A DNA stretch of 64,000 nucleotides from CAZAPO01 sp044841755 (GTDB taxonomy: Bacteria > Bacteroidota > Bacteroidia > Flavobacteriales > Flavobacteriaceae), in contig JAXOFM010000005.1 in assembly GCA_044841755.1 (NCBI GenBank), positions 157,218 to 221,217 on the forward strand. The letters run 5' to 3'. Shown in pieces: positions 52,250 through 62,500 of this stretch. The position numbers and the translations under genes are program-made. Numbering within the stretch: the stretch's first letter is position 1; every line of letters starts with the position of its first letter. A model generated the notes under the pieces. It had not been told where the DNA came from, did no database searches, and was given only the letters and a program-made list of their open reading frames with translations.

Positions 52250-55200
52250 CTATTTCTTAATGGCTCGTTTCATAATTATTTGATTATCAACTTTAACTTT
52301 AATAAAGTATTGACCACTTTCAACATTATCCAATGAGATTTTCATTAATGCATTTTCTCTAAAGAATTGCTGAGACACTCGCTGTCCTAACATGTTGAAA
52401 ACTTCAACCTCAGCTTCATCATATCCTTCAACGATTCTAATGTTAACCTCATTATCAAATGGGTTTGGATAAAGTACACTAGTTAATCTTCCTTTAGCAG
52501 AAGATTCATCCTCAGTTATTACTTCAACAGGCTTATTTACACTAATTCTAGATCCTCCAGAAGTACTACAACCATTGATTACTATATCATCTAGATATAC
52601 TTGGTCATTATTACCTGAAGCGTCACATCTAAATCGTAATCTAGTGTTAGCTGTAAATGGTCCAGATATAATAGCCTGTCCTGTATTGAAGGTATTATTA
52701 AGGAATTCGTCATCTCTATTCCACTCTTCTACAGTAGTATAATTACTTCCTCCATCAGTTGAAATTTGTAACCAGAAATCTTCATTACTGTTATCCATAC
52801 TTCTCGCATAATAAGCAAAGTCAACTGTTAACTCCTCATATGCAGTTAGATCTAGATCATCCGTTGTGATTACAGAAGTGTCAGTATTATCTCTAATTCT
52901 CGCTGCATAAGTACCGGTAGTTGCATAATTCGCATCATTGGCACTTAATCTAGCGTCAGAACCTCCATCATTCCAGATTCCCCAACCAGATTCAAATCCC
53001 TCTGAGTTAATCAATGAATAAGAACATCCATCAGGTTCTACCGTTACTGTTACACTATCTTGATTACTACATCCATTACTAGTCACAGTTACTGTGTAGG
53101 TAGTATCACTTGTTGGACTTACATTAATACTAGCGGTTGTAGCTCCTGTATTCCATAGATAAGTTCCTCCACCACTTGCTGTTAAGGTAGTTGAATCTCC
53201 TTCTGTAATAGTTACATCTGGTCCAGCATCTGCCGTTGGTGTTGGATTTATATTTACAGTTACTGAATCATTATCACTACATCCATTGCTAGTCACAGTC
53301 ACTGAGTAGACAGTTGTTGAACTCGGACTTACACTAATACTCGATGTAGTTGCTCCTGTACTCCATAGATAAGTATCTCCGCCACTTGCTGTTAACGTAG
53401 TTAAATCTCCATCACAAATGGTTACATCTGATCCTGCATCTGCAACTGGCACTGCGTTTACGGTTACAGTTACACTATCATTATCACTACATCCATTAGT
53501 AGTTACATTTACTGAATATACAGTAGTTGAGCTTGGACTTACATTAATACTTGCTGTAGTTGCTCCTGTACTCCACAAATAAGAATCTCCACCAGAAGCA
53601 GTTAATGTAGTTGAATCTCCATCACAAATAGCTACATCTGCTCCTGCATCTGCTGTTGGTGTTGGATTTACATTTACAGTAACACTATCATTATCGCTAC
53701 ATCCATTTGATGTAGCTGTTACCGTATATACTGTAGTTGAACTAGGGCTTACATTAATACTAGCGGTCGTTGCTCCTGTACTCCATAAATAAGTATCTCC
53801 TCCTGAAGCTGTTAATGTAATGTTATCGCCTTCGCAAATAGTTTCATCTTTACCTGCATCCGCAACTGGAACCGTGTTAACTGTTACTGTTACATCGTCA
53901 TTCGAACTACAACCATTAGTCGTCACGGTTACAAAATACACAGTGGTTGAACTCGGACTAACATTAATACTAGCTGTTGTTGCTCCAGTATTCCATAAAT
54001 AAGTATCTCCACCGTTAGCTATTAAGGTCGTTGAATCGCCTTCACAAATAGCTACATCTGGTCCTGCATCAGCGTTTGGTAACGGATTTACATTAACAGT
54101 CACCGAATCATTATCACTACAACCATTGCTGGTTACAGTTACTGTATAAACTGTTGTAGAGCTCGGACTCACATTAATGCTAGCTGTTGTTGCTCCAGTA
54201 TTCCATAAATAAGTATCGCCACCGCTTGCTGTCAGCGTAGTTGAATCTCCATCACAAATAGTAGCATCTGCTCCTGCATCTGCTGTTGGTGTTGGATCAA
54301 CATTTACGGTTACTGAATCATTATCGCTACATCCATTTGAAGTTACCGTTACCGAATATACCGTAGTTGAACTTGGACTCACGTTAATACTTGCCGTAGT
54401 TGCTCCCGTACTCCATAAATAGGTATCTCCTCCACTTGCTGTCAGCATAGTTGAATCTCCATCACAAATAGTAACATCAGCTCCTGCATCCGCAACTGGA
54501 ACTGCATTTACGGTCACAGTCACATCATCATTATCACTACATCCATTACTGGTAACAGTTACTGAATATACTGTTGTTGAGATAGGACTTACATTAATAC
54601 TAGCCGTAGTCGCTCCTGTACTCCATAGATAGGTATCTCCTCCTGAAGCAGTCAATGTCGTAGAATCACCTTCACAGATGGAAACATCTGCTCCTGCATC
54701 TGCTGTTGGCGTTGGATTCACATTTACTATTACCGAATCATTATCACTACAACCATTAGTAGTTACTGTTACCGAATAAACTGTAGTTGAACTCGGGCTT
54801 ACATTAATACTTGCCGTTGTAGCTCCTGTACTCCATAAATAAGTATCTCCTCCTGTTGCAGTCAAGGTTGTTGAATCACCACTACAAATCCCTACATCTG
54901 GACCTGCATCAGCTATAACCGGATCACCAACTGTTACCGTTACCGAATCATTTGAACTACAACCATTAGTAGTTACTGTGACTGTATATACTGTCGTTGA
55001 GCTAGGGCTTACATTGATACTTGCCGTTGTAGCTCCCGTACTCCATAAATACGTATCTCCTCCACTAGCAGTTAAGGTCGTTGAATCTCCACTACAAATC
55101 CCTACATCTGGTCCTGCATCTGCTGTTGGTAACGGATTCACGTTAACGGTCACTGAATCATTATCGCTACATCCATTGCTTGTAACAGTTACCGAATAGA

Positions 55201-58200
55201 TTGTTGTTGAGTTTGGACTTACATTGATACTCGCCGTTGTTGCTCCAGTACTCCATAGATACGTATCTCCTCCACTAGCAGTTAAGGTCGTTGAATCACC
55301 TTCGCAAATAGTAGTATCTGGTCCTGCATCTGCTGTTGGTAACGGATCTACATTTACAGTTACTGAATCATTATCACTACAACCATTGCTCGTAACAGTT
55401 ACCGAATATACTGTTGTAGAACTTGGACTTACATTAATGCTTGCTGTTGTTGCTCCTGTACTCCATAAATAAGTGTCTCCTCCTGAAGCTGTTAATGTTG
55501 TTGAGTCTCCGTCACAAATGGTGACATCTGCTCCTGCATCTGCAGTTGGTAATGGATTCACATTTACGGTTACTGAATCATTATCGCTACAACCATTAGT
55601 GGTAACCGTTACGGTGTATACTGTTGTTGAACTTGGGCTCACATTAATACTCGCCGTCGTAGCTCCTGTATTCCACAGATAAGTGTCTCCACCTGTAGCT
55701 GATAATGTTGTTGAATCGCCTTCACAAATGGTTGCGTCTGCTCCAGCATCTGCAGTTGGTAACGGATTTACAGTTACGGTTACGTCATCATTATCACTAC
55801 ATCCATTAGTGGTAACTGTTACGGAATATACTGTTGTAGCGCTCGGACTCACATTAATGCTTGCCGTAGTAGCTCCCGTACTCCATAAATAGGTATCACC
55901 TCCTGTTGCAGTTAAGGTAGTTGAATCTCCATCACAAATGGTAACATCTGCTCCTGCATCTGCTGTTGGTAATGCATTTACGGTTACAGTTACACTATCA
56001 TCATCAGAGTTTCCTCCAACAAAAGCAGTAACTGTATACACAGTGGTTGAGCTCGGACTCACATTGATACTCGCCGTTGTTGCTCCTGTACTCCATAAAT
56101 AGGTGTCTCCACCCGAAGCTGTTAAAATTGTTGAATCTCCATCACATATAGTTACATCTGGACCTGCTTCTGCAACCACATTATTTGAACATGCATTAGC
56201 TTCAATATCTGTTAAAGTTAGTACGTAATCATATATTGCAAAAGCATCCATTTTCCCATTATAAAAGAGATGATCTGTATTTGAATTTGAACCAAATGCA
56301 TCACTTCCAAAAACACCTCCAATTCCACCAGCATTACCAGCAACATCTTTGCTTGTTGGAATGTCTGTGGTATCTGTTGCCACTTCTACTCCATCAACAT
56401 AAAGAGTTAAACGGACTCCTCCTTCAAATACTAAAACAACATGATGCCATTCCCCATCCATAGCTGCATCAAAGTCTGCTTCCACAAATGCACTTATCAA
56501 TCCAGTATCTTGATTTGCTCTTGCTTGAATTTTATTATCATTCAATCTTAAAGTTATTCCTTTCCAATTACTTCCTTCATCATAAATATTTTGTATACCA
56601 CCGTTTAAAGCATCAGGCTTTAACCAAACTGAAACAGTTCTATTAGTTTTTGGTTCATTGAGAAACGTACCATCATTATATTGCACTTTTGTAGCACCAT
56701 TAAATATAGCCGACTGATCACCTTCTTGGAAATCTATAGTATCATAGCTCATAGAACCAGTAACAGATATTGGATCATGATTATTTCCTGAGGCATCATT
56801 AGCATCACTCACAGTATCAAAATCCCAATAGGCATCAAAACCAGTAGTAGCTTGACAGCCAGCTGTAGAATTTCCTCCTATACTAACGCAAGCTGATGTT
56901 TCAATGTCTGAAGCACTCAATGCTGATTCATATACAGCAAACGCATCCATTTTACCAGTAAAAAAACTTTCTGTTCCTGCTGCACCAAAACTATCCCAAT
57001 TACCAATAACACCTCCAATACCTCCTCCAGTTGTATTTCTAGTAGGAATACTAGCTGGTGCTGCACCTGAAATAGCAACCACACCATCAATATAAATTGT
57101 TTGGGTAGCAGCAGAACCGTCAAATACAAAACCAACATGATGCCAATTACCATCATTTGGAAAAGCTGTAGATAAACTATAATCGGTACCAGTATCTTTT
57201 AACATAGATACCAAGTTAGACCCTTCTAGTCTTAATGCTATACCATCATCTAAACCTCCTTCTTCGATAATATTCTGATTACCTACTAAGGACGTCGGTT
57301 TTATCCATACAGAAAATGATCTAGCAGTAGATTCAGGACTCAAAAATGTTGCATCACTATAATTTATATCGACTGTACCATCAAAAATCACGGATTGATC
57401 ACCTTCTACAAAATCTACAGTATCATAAGTCAAAGTACCATTTATTGGATTTGGGTTATGTCCGTTGCCAGAAGCATCATCTGCTCCTTCAGAGGCATCA
57501 AAATCCCAATAAGCTTCGTAACCACCCACTGCCTGACATCCATCAGGTGAGTTGGGTCCACCACCATTAATATCAATAATAAATGGAAGAGGACATGTAC
57601 TACCATCACTTCTATACGTTGGCAGAGGTGCATTGGTATCTATCAAGTGGTTTCTTAACAACGTACTCATATCATTAGCTATCGTCAATGTAGCTGTATC
57701 AGGACTACCAGCTAATAAATTAGTCACTTCACCCATGTCATTCACTAAATCATATAACTCATACGAAAGTGTTTCATAGTTATATCTTAGTTTATAATCT
57801 CCTTTTCTAATAATAGAAGTTGGTCTGGAGTCGCGTTTTGAATCCAATAAATAACCCGGAAAATGCCAGTAAATAGCTTCTCTTGTCATTGGTGTTCCAT
57901 TCGTCAACATTTGCCATTGACTTGCACCATCAATGTCATATCCACCACCTGGTAGTGATGCACCAGCCATTTCTGCTAAGGTTGGATATAAATCGAAAGC
58001 AATGATAGGTGTATGATTCACTGTTCCTTTATTTGCTAACCATGTAGCTTCAGACCATGCTATAGTTACTGATCTAATTCCACCTTCGCTATACTCTCCT
58101 TTCATTCCCTTTAATGGAGCTTGAGGAGTTCTTTTAATTGCGTCTCCATTATCGGCAATAAAATATACTAAGGTGTTCTCTGATAATTTTTTACCAGGAT

Positions 58201-59185
58201 TTCTTGGATCATCGGTTGTTTTTAAATAATCAATAAGTCTTCCAATAGCCTGATCCATACCTTCTGCTAATGCCGCTTGTCCCGGTTTGCTATCATGATC
58301 CATAGAACTAGGGTTGCTGATGGCCTTTGCATCGTATTTTGCTCTCAAATCAGGTCGAGCATCACTGGAGTTAAAAGGTCCATGGATAGCATAATTACTA
58401 AAGTGCATAAAAAATGGATTGCTTTTTTCAGCTTCCATAAAATCCAATGCTGCTTCAGTTAAAGCATCCGTTAAATGTTTATTTGTTCCCGTTAGAGACG
58501 AATCTCCAGCAAGTAATTGCGATTCGGCTTCGGTATAAGGATCGGCATAAACATCGAGTTCTGGTCCTACTTGAGAACCGAAAGAATAAGGTGCCGAAGT
58601 AGTTAATGCGAAATAGCCTCCAGATCCAGGTCCTCCATCAGTTCCTCCTCCATAATTATAATCAAAACCTTGATCTGTTGGTGCATTGTTTGAGGTATTT
58701 GCACTTTCATATTCTCCTACATGATATTTTCCAAAATGTGCGGTAGTATATCCAGCGGTTTTCATCGTTTCAGCAATAGTAATAGCAGATGAGGGAATCT
58801 CATCGATATTATTATTTGACGCCAATCCCATGTCTGGGCCAATCAATGTAGAATTAGAACTTGTATTACCTCTATTTAGATCATCAACATTAAAAATATT
58901 ATTGTGAGGTCGAGCAGCATACTGTCCACTTAATAATGCAGCTCTAGTTGGAGCACAGTTTGCTCCATTAACGTAAGCATGTGGAAATGCGATACCTTGA
59001 GTTGCAAGTGTCTCCAAAGTTGGTGTTTCATAAAAATCACTAGGGTTATTTAGATTAGTAAGTGGTGTACTTACCTGATTCCAACCCATGTCGTCTGCTA
59101 TAATGACGATAACATTTGGAGATTGAGAATAGAGTAAGCCACTCAATAGCATGAGCACCCACAAGAGGGTAATTTTTACTTTCAT
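52250..59185 (-). CDS. Giant T9SS sulfatase with two LamG domains and fifteen tandem adhesin-like repeats
   Basis: A 2311-residue secreted protein. Signal peptide about 1-20; sulfatase domain about 23-545 with I-V-I-I-A-D-D-M-G and formylglycine motif C77-A-P-T-R; LamG domains at about 552-765 and 773-998; fifteen roughly 70-residue repeats at about 1003-2050 (core Y-L-W-S-T-G-A-T-T-A-S-I-N-V-S-P); a MAM- or CBM-like jelly-roll region at about 2050-2225 (E-G-F-E-S-G-W-G-I-W); and a type A T9SS sorting domain to the end. The repeats resemble those of the gliding adhesin SprB and should form a long stalk. It probably desulfates polysaccharides at the cell surface. Paralogue of the next gene. 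Confidence 0.93.
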   Translation of the reverse strand: MKVKITLLWVLMLLSGLLYSQSPNVIVIIADDMGWNQVSTPLTNLNNPSDFYETPTLETLATQGIAFPHAYVNGANCAPTRAALLSGQYAARPHNNIFNVDDLNRGNTSSNSTLIGPDMGLASNNNIDEIPSSAITIAETMKTAGYTTAHFGKYHVGEYESANTSNNAPTDQGFDYNYGGGTDGGPGSGGYFALTTSAPYSFGSQVGPELDVYADPYTEAESQLLAGDSSLTGTNKHLTDALTEAALDFMEAEKSNPFFMHFSNYAIHGPFNSSDARPDLRAKYDAKAISNPSSMDHDSKPGQAALAEGMDQAIGRLIDYLKTTDDPRNPGKKLSENTLVYFIADNGDAIKRTPQAPLKGMKGEYSEGGIRSVTIAWSEATWLANKGTVNHTPIIAFDLYPTLAEMAGASLPGGGYDIDGASQWQMLTNGTPMTREAIYWHFPGYLLDSKRDSRPTSIIRKGDYKLRYNYETLSYELYDLVNDMGEVTNLLAGSPDTATLTIANDMSTLLRNHLIDTNAPLPTYRSDGSTCPLPFIIDINGGGPNSPDGCQAVGGYEAYWDFDASEGADDASGNGHNPNPINGTLTYDTVDFVEGDQSVIFDGTVDINYSDATFLSPESTARSFSVWIKPTSLVGNQNIIEEGGLDDGIALRLEGSNLVSMLKDTGTDYSLSTAFPNDGNWHHVGFVFDGSAATQTIYIDGVVAISGAAPASIPTRNTTGGGIGGVIGNWDSFGAAGTESFFTGKMDAFAVYESALSASDIETSACVSIGGNSTAGCQATTGFDAYWDFDTVSDANDASGNNHDPISVTGSMSYDTIDFQEGDQSAIFNGATKVQYNDGTFLNEPKTNRTVSVWLKPDALNGGIQNIYDEGSNWKGITLRLNDNKIQARANQDTGLISAFVEADFDAAMDGEWHHVVLVFEGGVRLTLYVDGVEVATDTTDIPTSKDVAGNAGGIGGVFGSDAFGSNSNTDHLFYNGKMDAFAIYDYVLTLTDIEANACSNNVVAEAGPDVTICDGDSTILTASGGDTYLWSTGATTASINVSPSSTTVYTVTAFVGGNSDDDSVTVTVNALPTADAGADVTICDGDSTTLTATGGDTYLWSTGATTASINVSPSATTVYSVTVTTNGCSDNDDVTVTVNPLPTADAGADATICEGDSTTLSATGGDTYLWNTGATTASINVSPSSTTVYTVTVTTNGCSDNDSVTVNVNPLPTADAGADVTICDGDSTTLTASGGDTYLWSTGATTASINVSPSSTTVYSVTVTSNGCSDNDSVTVNVDPLPTADAGPDTTICEGDSTTLTASGGDTYLWSTGATTASINVSPNSTTIYSVTVTSNGCSDNDSVTVNVNPLPTADAGPDVGICSGDSTTLTASGGDTYLWSTGATTASINVSPSSTTVYTVTVTTNGCSSNDSVTVTVGDPVIADAGPDVGICSGDSTTLTATGGDTYLWSTGATTASINVSPSSTTVYSVTVTTNGCSDNDSVIVNVNPTPTADAGADVSICEGDSTTLTASGGDTYLWSTGATTASINVSPISTTVYSVTVTSNGCSDNDDVTVTVNAVPVADAGADVTICDGDSTMLTASGGDTYLWSTGATTASINVSPSSTTVYSVTVTSNGCSDNDSVTVNVDPTPTADAGADATICDGDSTTLTASGGDTYLWNTGATTASINVSPSSTTVYTVTVTSNGCSDNDSVTVNVNPLPNADAGPDVAICEGDSTTLIANGGDTYLWNTGATTASINVSPSSTTVYFVTVTTNGCSSNDDVTVTVNTVPVADAGKDETICEGDNITLTASGGDTYLWSTGATTASINVSPSSTTVYTVTATSNGCSDNDSVTVNVNPTPTADAGADVAICDGDSTTLTASGGDSYLWSTGATTASINVSPSSTTVYSVNVTTNGCSDNDSVTVTVNAVPVADAGSDVTICDGDLTTLTASGGDTYLWSTGATTSSISVSPSSTTVYSVTVTSNGCSDNDSVTVNINPTPTADAGPDVTITEGDSTTLTASGGGTYLWNTGATTASINVSPTSDTTYTVTVTSNGCSNQDSVTVTVEPDGCSYSLINSEGFESGWGIWNDGGSDARLSANDANYATTGTYAARIRDNTDTSVITTDDLDLTAYEELTVDFAYYARSMDNSNEDFWLQISTDGGSNYTTVEEWNRDDEFLNNTFNTGQAIISGPFTANTRLRFRCDASGNNDQVYLDDIVINGCSTSGGSRISVNKPVEVITEDESSAKGRLTSVLYPNPFDNEVNIRIVEGYDEAEVEVFNMLGQRVSQQFFRENALMKISLDNVESGQYFIKVKVDNQIIMKRAIKK
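53036..56175 (-). repeat. Fifteen tandem 210-bp coding repeats
   Basis: Within the giant sulfatase gene a unit of about 210 bp (70 residues) repeats fifteen times with high similarity. Each unit runs A-D-A-G-x-D ... G-D-S-T-T-L-T-A-S-G-G-D-T-Y-L-W ... N-G-C-S-D-N-D-S-V-T-V. Most units hold one Cys near each end, suggesting a disulfide in each immunoglobulin-like domain. Long open frames on the opposite strand are a by-product. Confidence 0.95.
56189..56826 (-). repeat. 638-bp LamG module, copy 2 of a direct repeat
   Basis: The partner of 49721-50358: same strand, no gaps, about 95% identity by eye. It encodes the second LamG domain of the giant sulfatase. The first LamG domain of the same protein is clearly more divergent. 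Confidence 0.88.
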
Positions 59186-59558
59186 TTGTTAGGGATTTAT
59201 TGGTCAATTATTCCAGACAAGTTACATAAAAATTGTACCAATATTCTTTCTTTTTTTTAACAATTTGAAATAAGAAATATTTTCTGAGTTAGTATGGGTC
59301 TTCTGTCGAAATTAGCCAAAGAGCCCTAAATTTCTTAATAACATTCTACAAGTAGAAAAATATTCAGAACAATTTATTTTGAAAGAGCTATGTAATTGTT
59401 AACAACACTATTTATTAGTAATTAATCAAAATGAAAGATAATTTTGCTATAATTTTCTTACATTAAATATGTAATTTATCGAATTTTTTTGCATTTCATG
59501 GAGTACTATAATATGTTTGTGTGTAGTTATTAGTCCCTAACCTAAAAACTTAACCAAA
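59186..59558. other. 373-bp divergent intergenic region between two secreted-protein genes
   Basis: A very AT-rich region holding the promoters of the giant sulfatase (minus) and the LamG protein (plus). Apart from the plus-strand promoter at 59488-59519 no repeat, RNA or reading frame of note is visible. Confidence 0.6.
59488..59519 (+). promoter_or_regulatory. Promoter of the giant LamG protein gene
   Basis: A TTTG -33 box (59488-59491) and an exact TATGTTTG -7 box (59512-59519) are 20 bases apart, fitting the Bacteroidota consensus. The start codon lies 39 bases further on. Confidence 0.65.
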
Positions 59559-62500
59559 ATGGAGAAGTGCCATTCACTTTCTAAACAAATAGCAATAGCC
59601 CTATTTCTATGCTTATGCACTATAGCAAATGCTCAAGATTTTAAAATACAACATGTTCAAGACGGTGTTGGAAACTCTGGAGGTACAAATACCGGATTTA
59701 CTGCCGTGACTTCACTTAACAACGCAGTAGCCTTAGCTAATAATAATAGAAAAGTATCTGCGGGACTAAACTCTGAAGCCGACACCCCAGCTTGCCAAGG
59801 TGATGACATTTCAGGCGCAAGACAACTTACAGCAACAAATACTTTAACTTACTATAGAGAAAGTGGATCACTTAGTGATAATATGAGATTTAATACCTCT
59901 ATTTGGGAATACATTGGTCCAGAAGGAGGAGCAAATGAGTTTATAGTAAGAGGAAGATATGCGATTGCATTAAATGGTACTACAAATAGCACCACTCAAG
60001 CACTATCTGGTGTTACTAACGCCGAAAAGTGTATTCCTTTTATAACCGGAATAATTAACGATAATGGCGGTGACACCCAAGATGCTGATTCAGGTACAGC
60101 AATTGCTTATTTATCAGATGCCTCTACCCTAAACATTTTAAAAGGTTCTAATGGAAATGATGTTACTGTTTATATTACCGTAGTGGAATTCACTGGATCT
60201 AACTGGACTGTTTTACACGGTGACTCTGGTAGTACTGGTGCTGATACAGGAACCATTACTTTAAATGATGACGAAGATGGAACTTCTGGAACGGCAACAG
60301 ATGTATCTGACTGGTCTGAAGCTATTATTTTTACACATCATATTGGAGATACGGCTACAAATGGTGTTAATGATGCTAGAGCCGACAATTGGCCAATTCT
60401 TGCACCAGGTTCTGATGAACAAAGTGTTGATTGGACATTTCATGCGGATCATGACTCAGCAGGAACAAATAGGCATTTTACCCATGTTTTGGTCAACCCA
60501 GAGATGAGCGTTACCAGATTTCAAGATACAAGTACTGCAGACGGTGAATCTACTATTGATATCTCTTCAGCAAGCATAACAGATGAAAGTCTGGCTATGG
60601 TTATTGGCTCTTCAATTACCAGTGGAACCAGCGCATATTATGCCAGAGGATGGCGTAACTACTACTTTAACTCACCTACCGAAATAGCACATTGGTGTCA
60701 TAGACCGGGTGATGGGGGAGACACAATGTCTCATGAAATTCAAATTGTAAATTTTGATCCACCATCAGGTCCAGGCGGAGTTTTAACTAGCTTAGAACTT
60801 TGGTTAAAAGCTGATGAAGGTGTTGAAGAAGCAGTAGATGATGTTGCTGAAGATGGCGACTCTGTATTAAACTGGTTAGACAACACTATAAATACCAATG
60901 ATGCAAGTCAAAGTACAGGTGCTAATCAACCAACCTATAATGAAGCAGCAATCAACTTTAACCCTGCAATCGATTTTGATGGAACCAACCATGAAATGAC
61001 GGCAAGTATTTCAGCAAATAGTCAATACACAATTTTTGCTGTTACCGAAGGAACTTATAGCACAACAAAGACCTTATTAAATCTAGATAATGGTGCCAAT
61101 GGTTCGGTTGATATAGAACAAACTGCTGCAATAGCCTTACATGGTAGTTATACCGATAGTGGTTCATCAACCTCCGGAACAGTAACAAATGATCTTACAA
61201 CATTAACTAGTGGAGTACCTCAATTAATTAATTTTAGACATTTAACTGGAGAAAAAAATAGAATGCTCGTTAACGGAATATTACAAACCGTTGCAGGATC
61301 TAATACAAATGCAAATACCCTTTCAGGAACTGTAACTGCAGGAATTGGAGCTGATCCTTCCACGTCTTCGACCAGATGGAATGGTGAGATTGCTGAAATG
61401 ATCGTGTATAACTATAAAGTACCTGTAACCGAAAGGTATAGAATAGAATCTTATCTAGGTATAAAATATGGAATCACAATAGGGGTAAATGGAACCTCAC
61501 AAGATTATGTGGATTCCGACGATCGTGTGATCTGGGATCAATCTGCTAATGCCGGCTATAACTACAATATTACAGGAATAGGTAAAGACTATGCATCGAG
61601 ATTACTGCAAAAACAGTCAAGAACTATAAATACTACCGATGACATTACTGTAGGTATTAAAGGTATTGAGACTACCAACCAGGGAAATAGTACACAATTC
61701 TTTTCTGATAAAACCTTCCTAATATGGGGACACAACAATGGTACTACTACAGCCGGAACAGATATTACCAAGGATTTTAGTGCTGGAACAACAGAAACTA
61801 ATAATTTAAGTGTAACACCTATAAACCGAATCTGGAAAATGGTAGTTACAGATTCTGTACCCACAGTAAAAATCTCCATCCCTGAAACTATGGTTTCGGC
61901 AGCAAATGCTGGTGGTGAAGATTACGTAATGATCATATCAGATGATGCTGCTTTTACAACCAATGTAACCTCTGCTACCATGGATGATGTGGGGTCAGAA
62001 TTAGAAGTTGATTGGTATTTTGAAGGTACAAAGTTTATCACCTTTGGTGCTGCACCTGAAACATCATTAGGGTCTAGTTCTGCATATTTTGATAACTATG
62101 GAGCTACAGATGGTTACCTTGATGCAGGAGATGTTAATGATTTAGATGGTAAGGACTTTACCATTAGTGCCTGGGTAAGGAGAGATACTGGTGAAAATAA
62201 GTTCGACATTGTATCTAAACGTAACTATTATAATGAAGGGCTACCGGGTGGAGACTCCTATACGCATGGTTACGCCTTTAGGATTAATCAAACAGGAAAA
62301 TTCAGAATGGTATGGAAAGATCCTGATGACACCGTAAATAATCAATTAGAAACCAATGAAACCATTCCTGAAAACGAATGGCACCACGTAGCTGCAACCT
62401 ATGACTTTAGTGAGAATTGGGCGGTACTATATATTGATGGTATCCATGTATATGATAGTGATGACTATTTTGATAAAAAAGGTTTTGCCTTAAACCCAAT

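Noticed and set aside
54978..55892. A series of plus-strand open frames of about 70-80 residues
   Set aside because: They are the antisense of the 210-bp coding repeats of the giant sulfatase, all with the same low-complexity sequence; the minus-strand frame has a clear protein family.
53036..56175. Possible CRISPR array or satellite DNA from the regular repeats
   Set aside because: The unit is 210 bp, in frame throughout and encodes a consistent protein repeat; there are no short repeats with unique spacers.
60261..60507. Open frames on both strands inside the LamG protein gene
   Set aside because: The long frame from 59559 is continuous through this region and has a signal peptide and known domains; the short frames are by-products.
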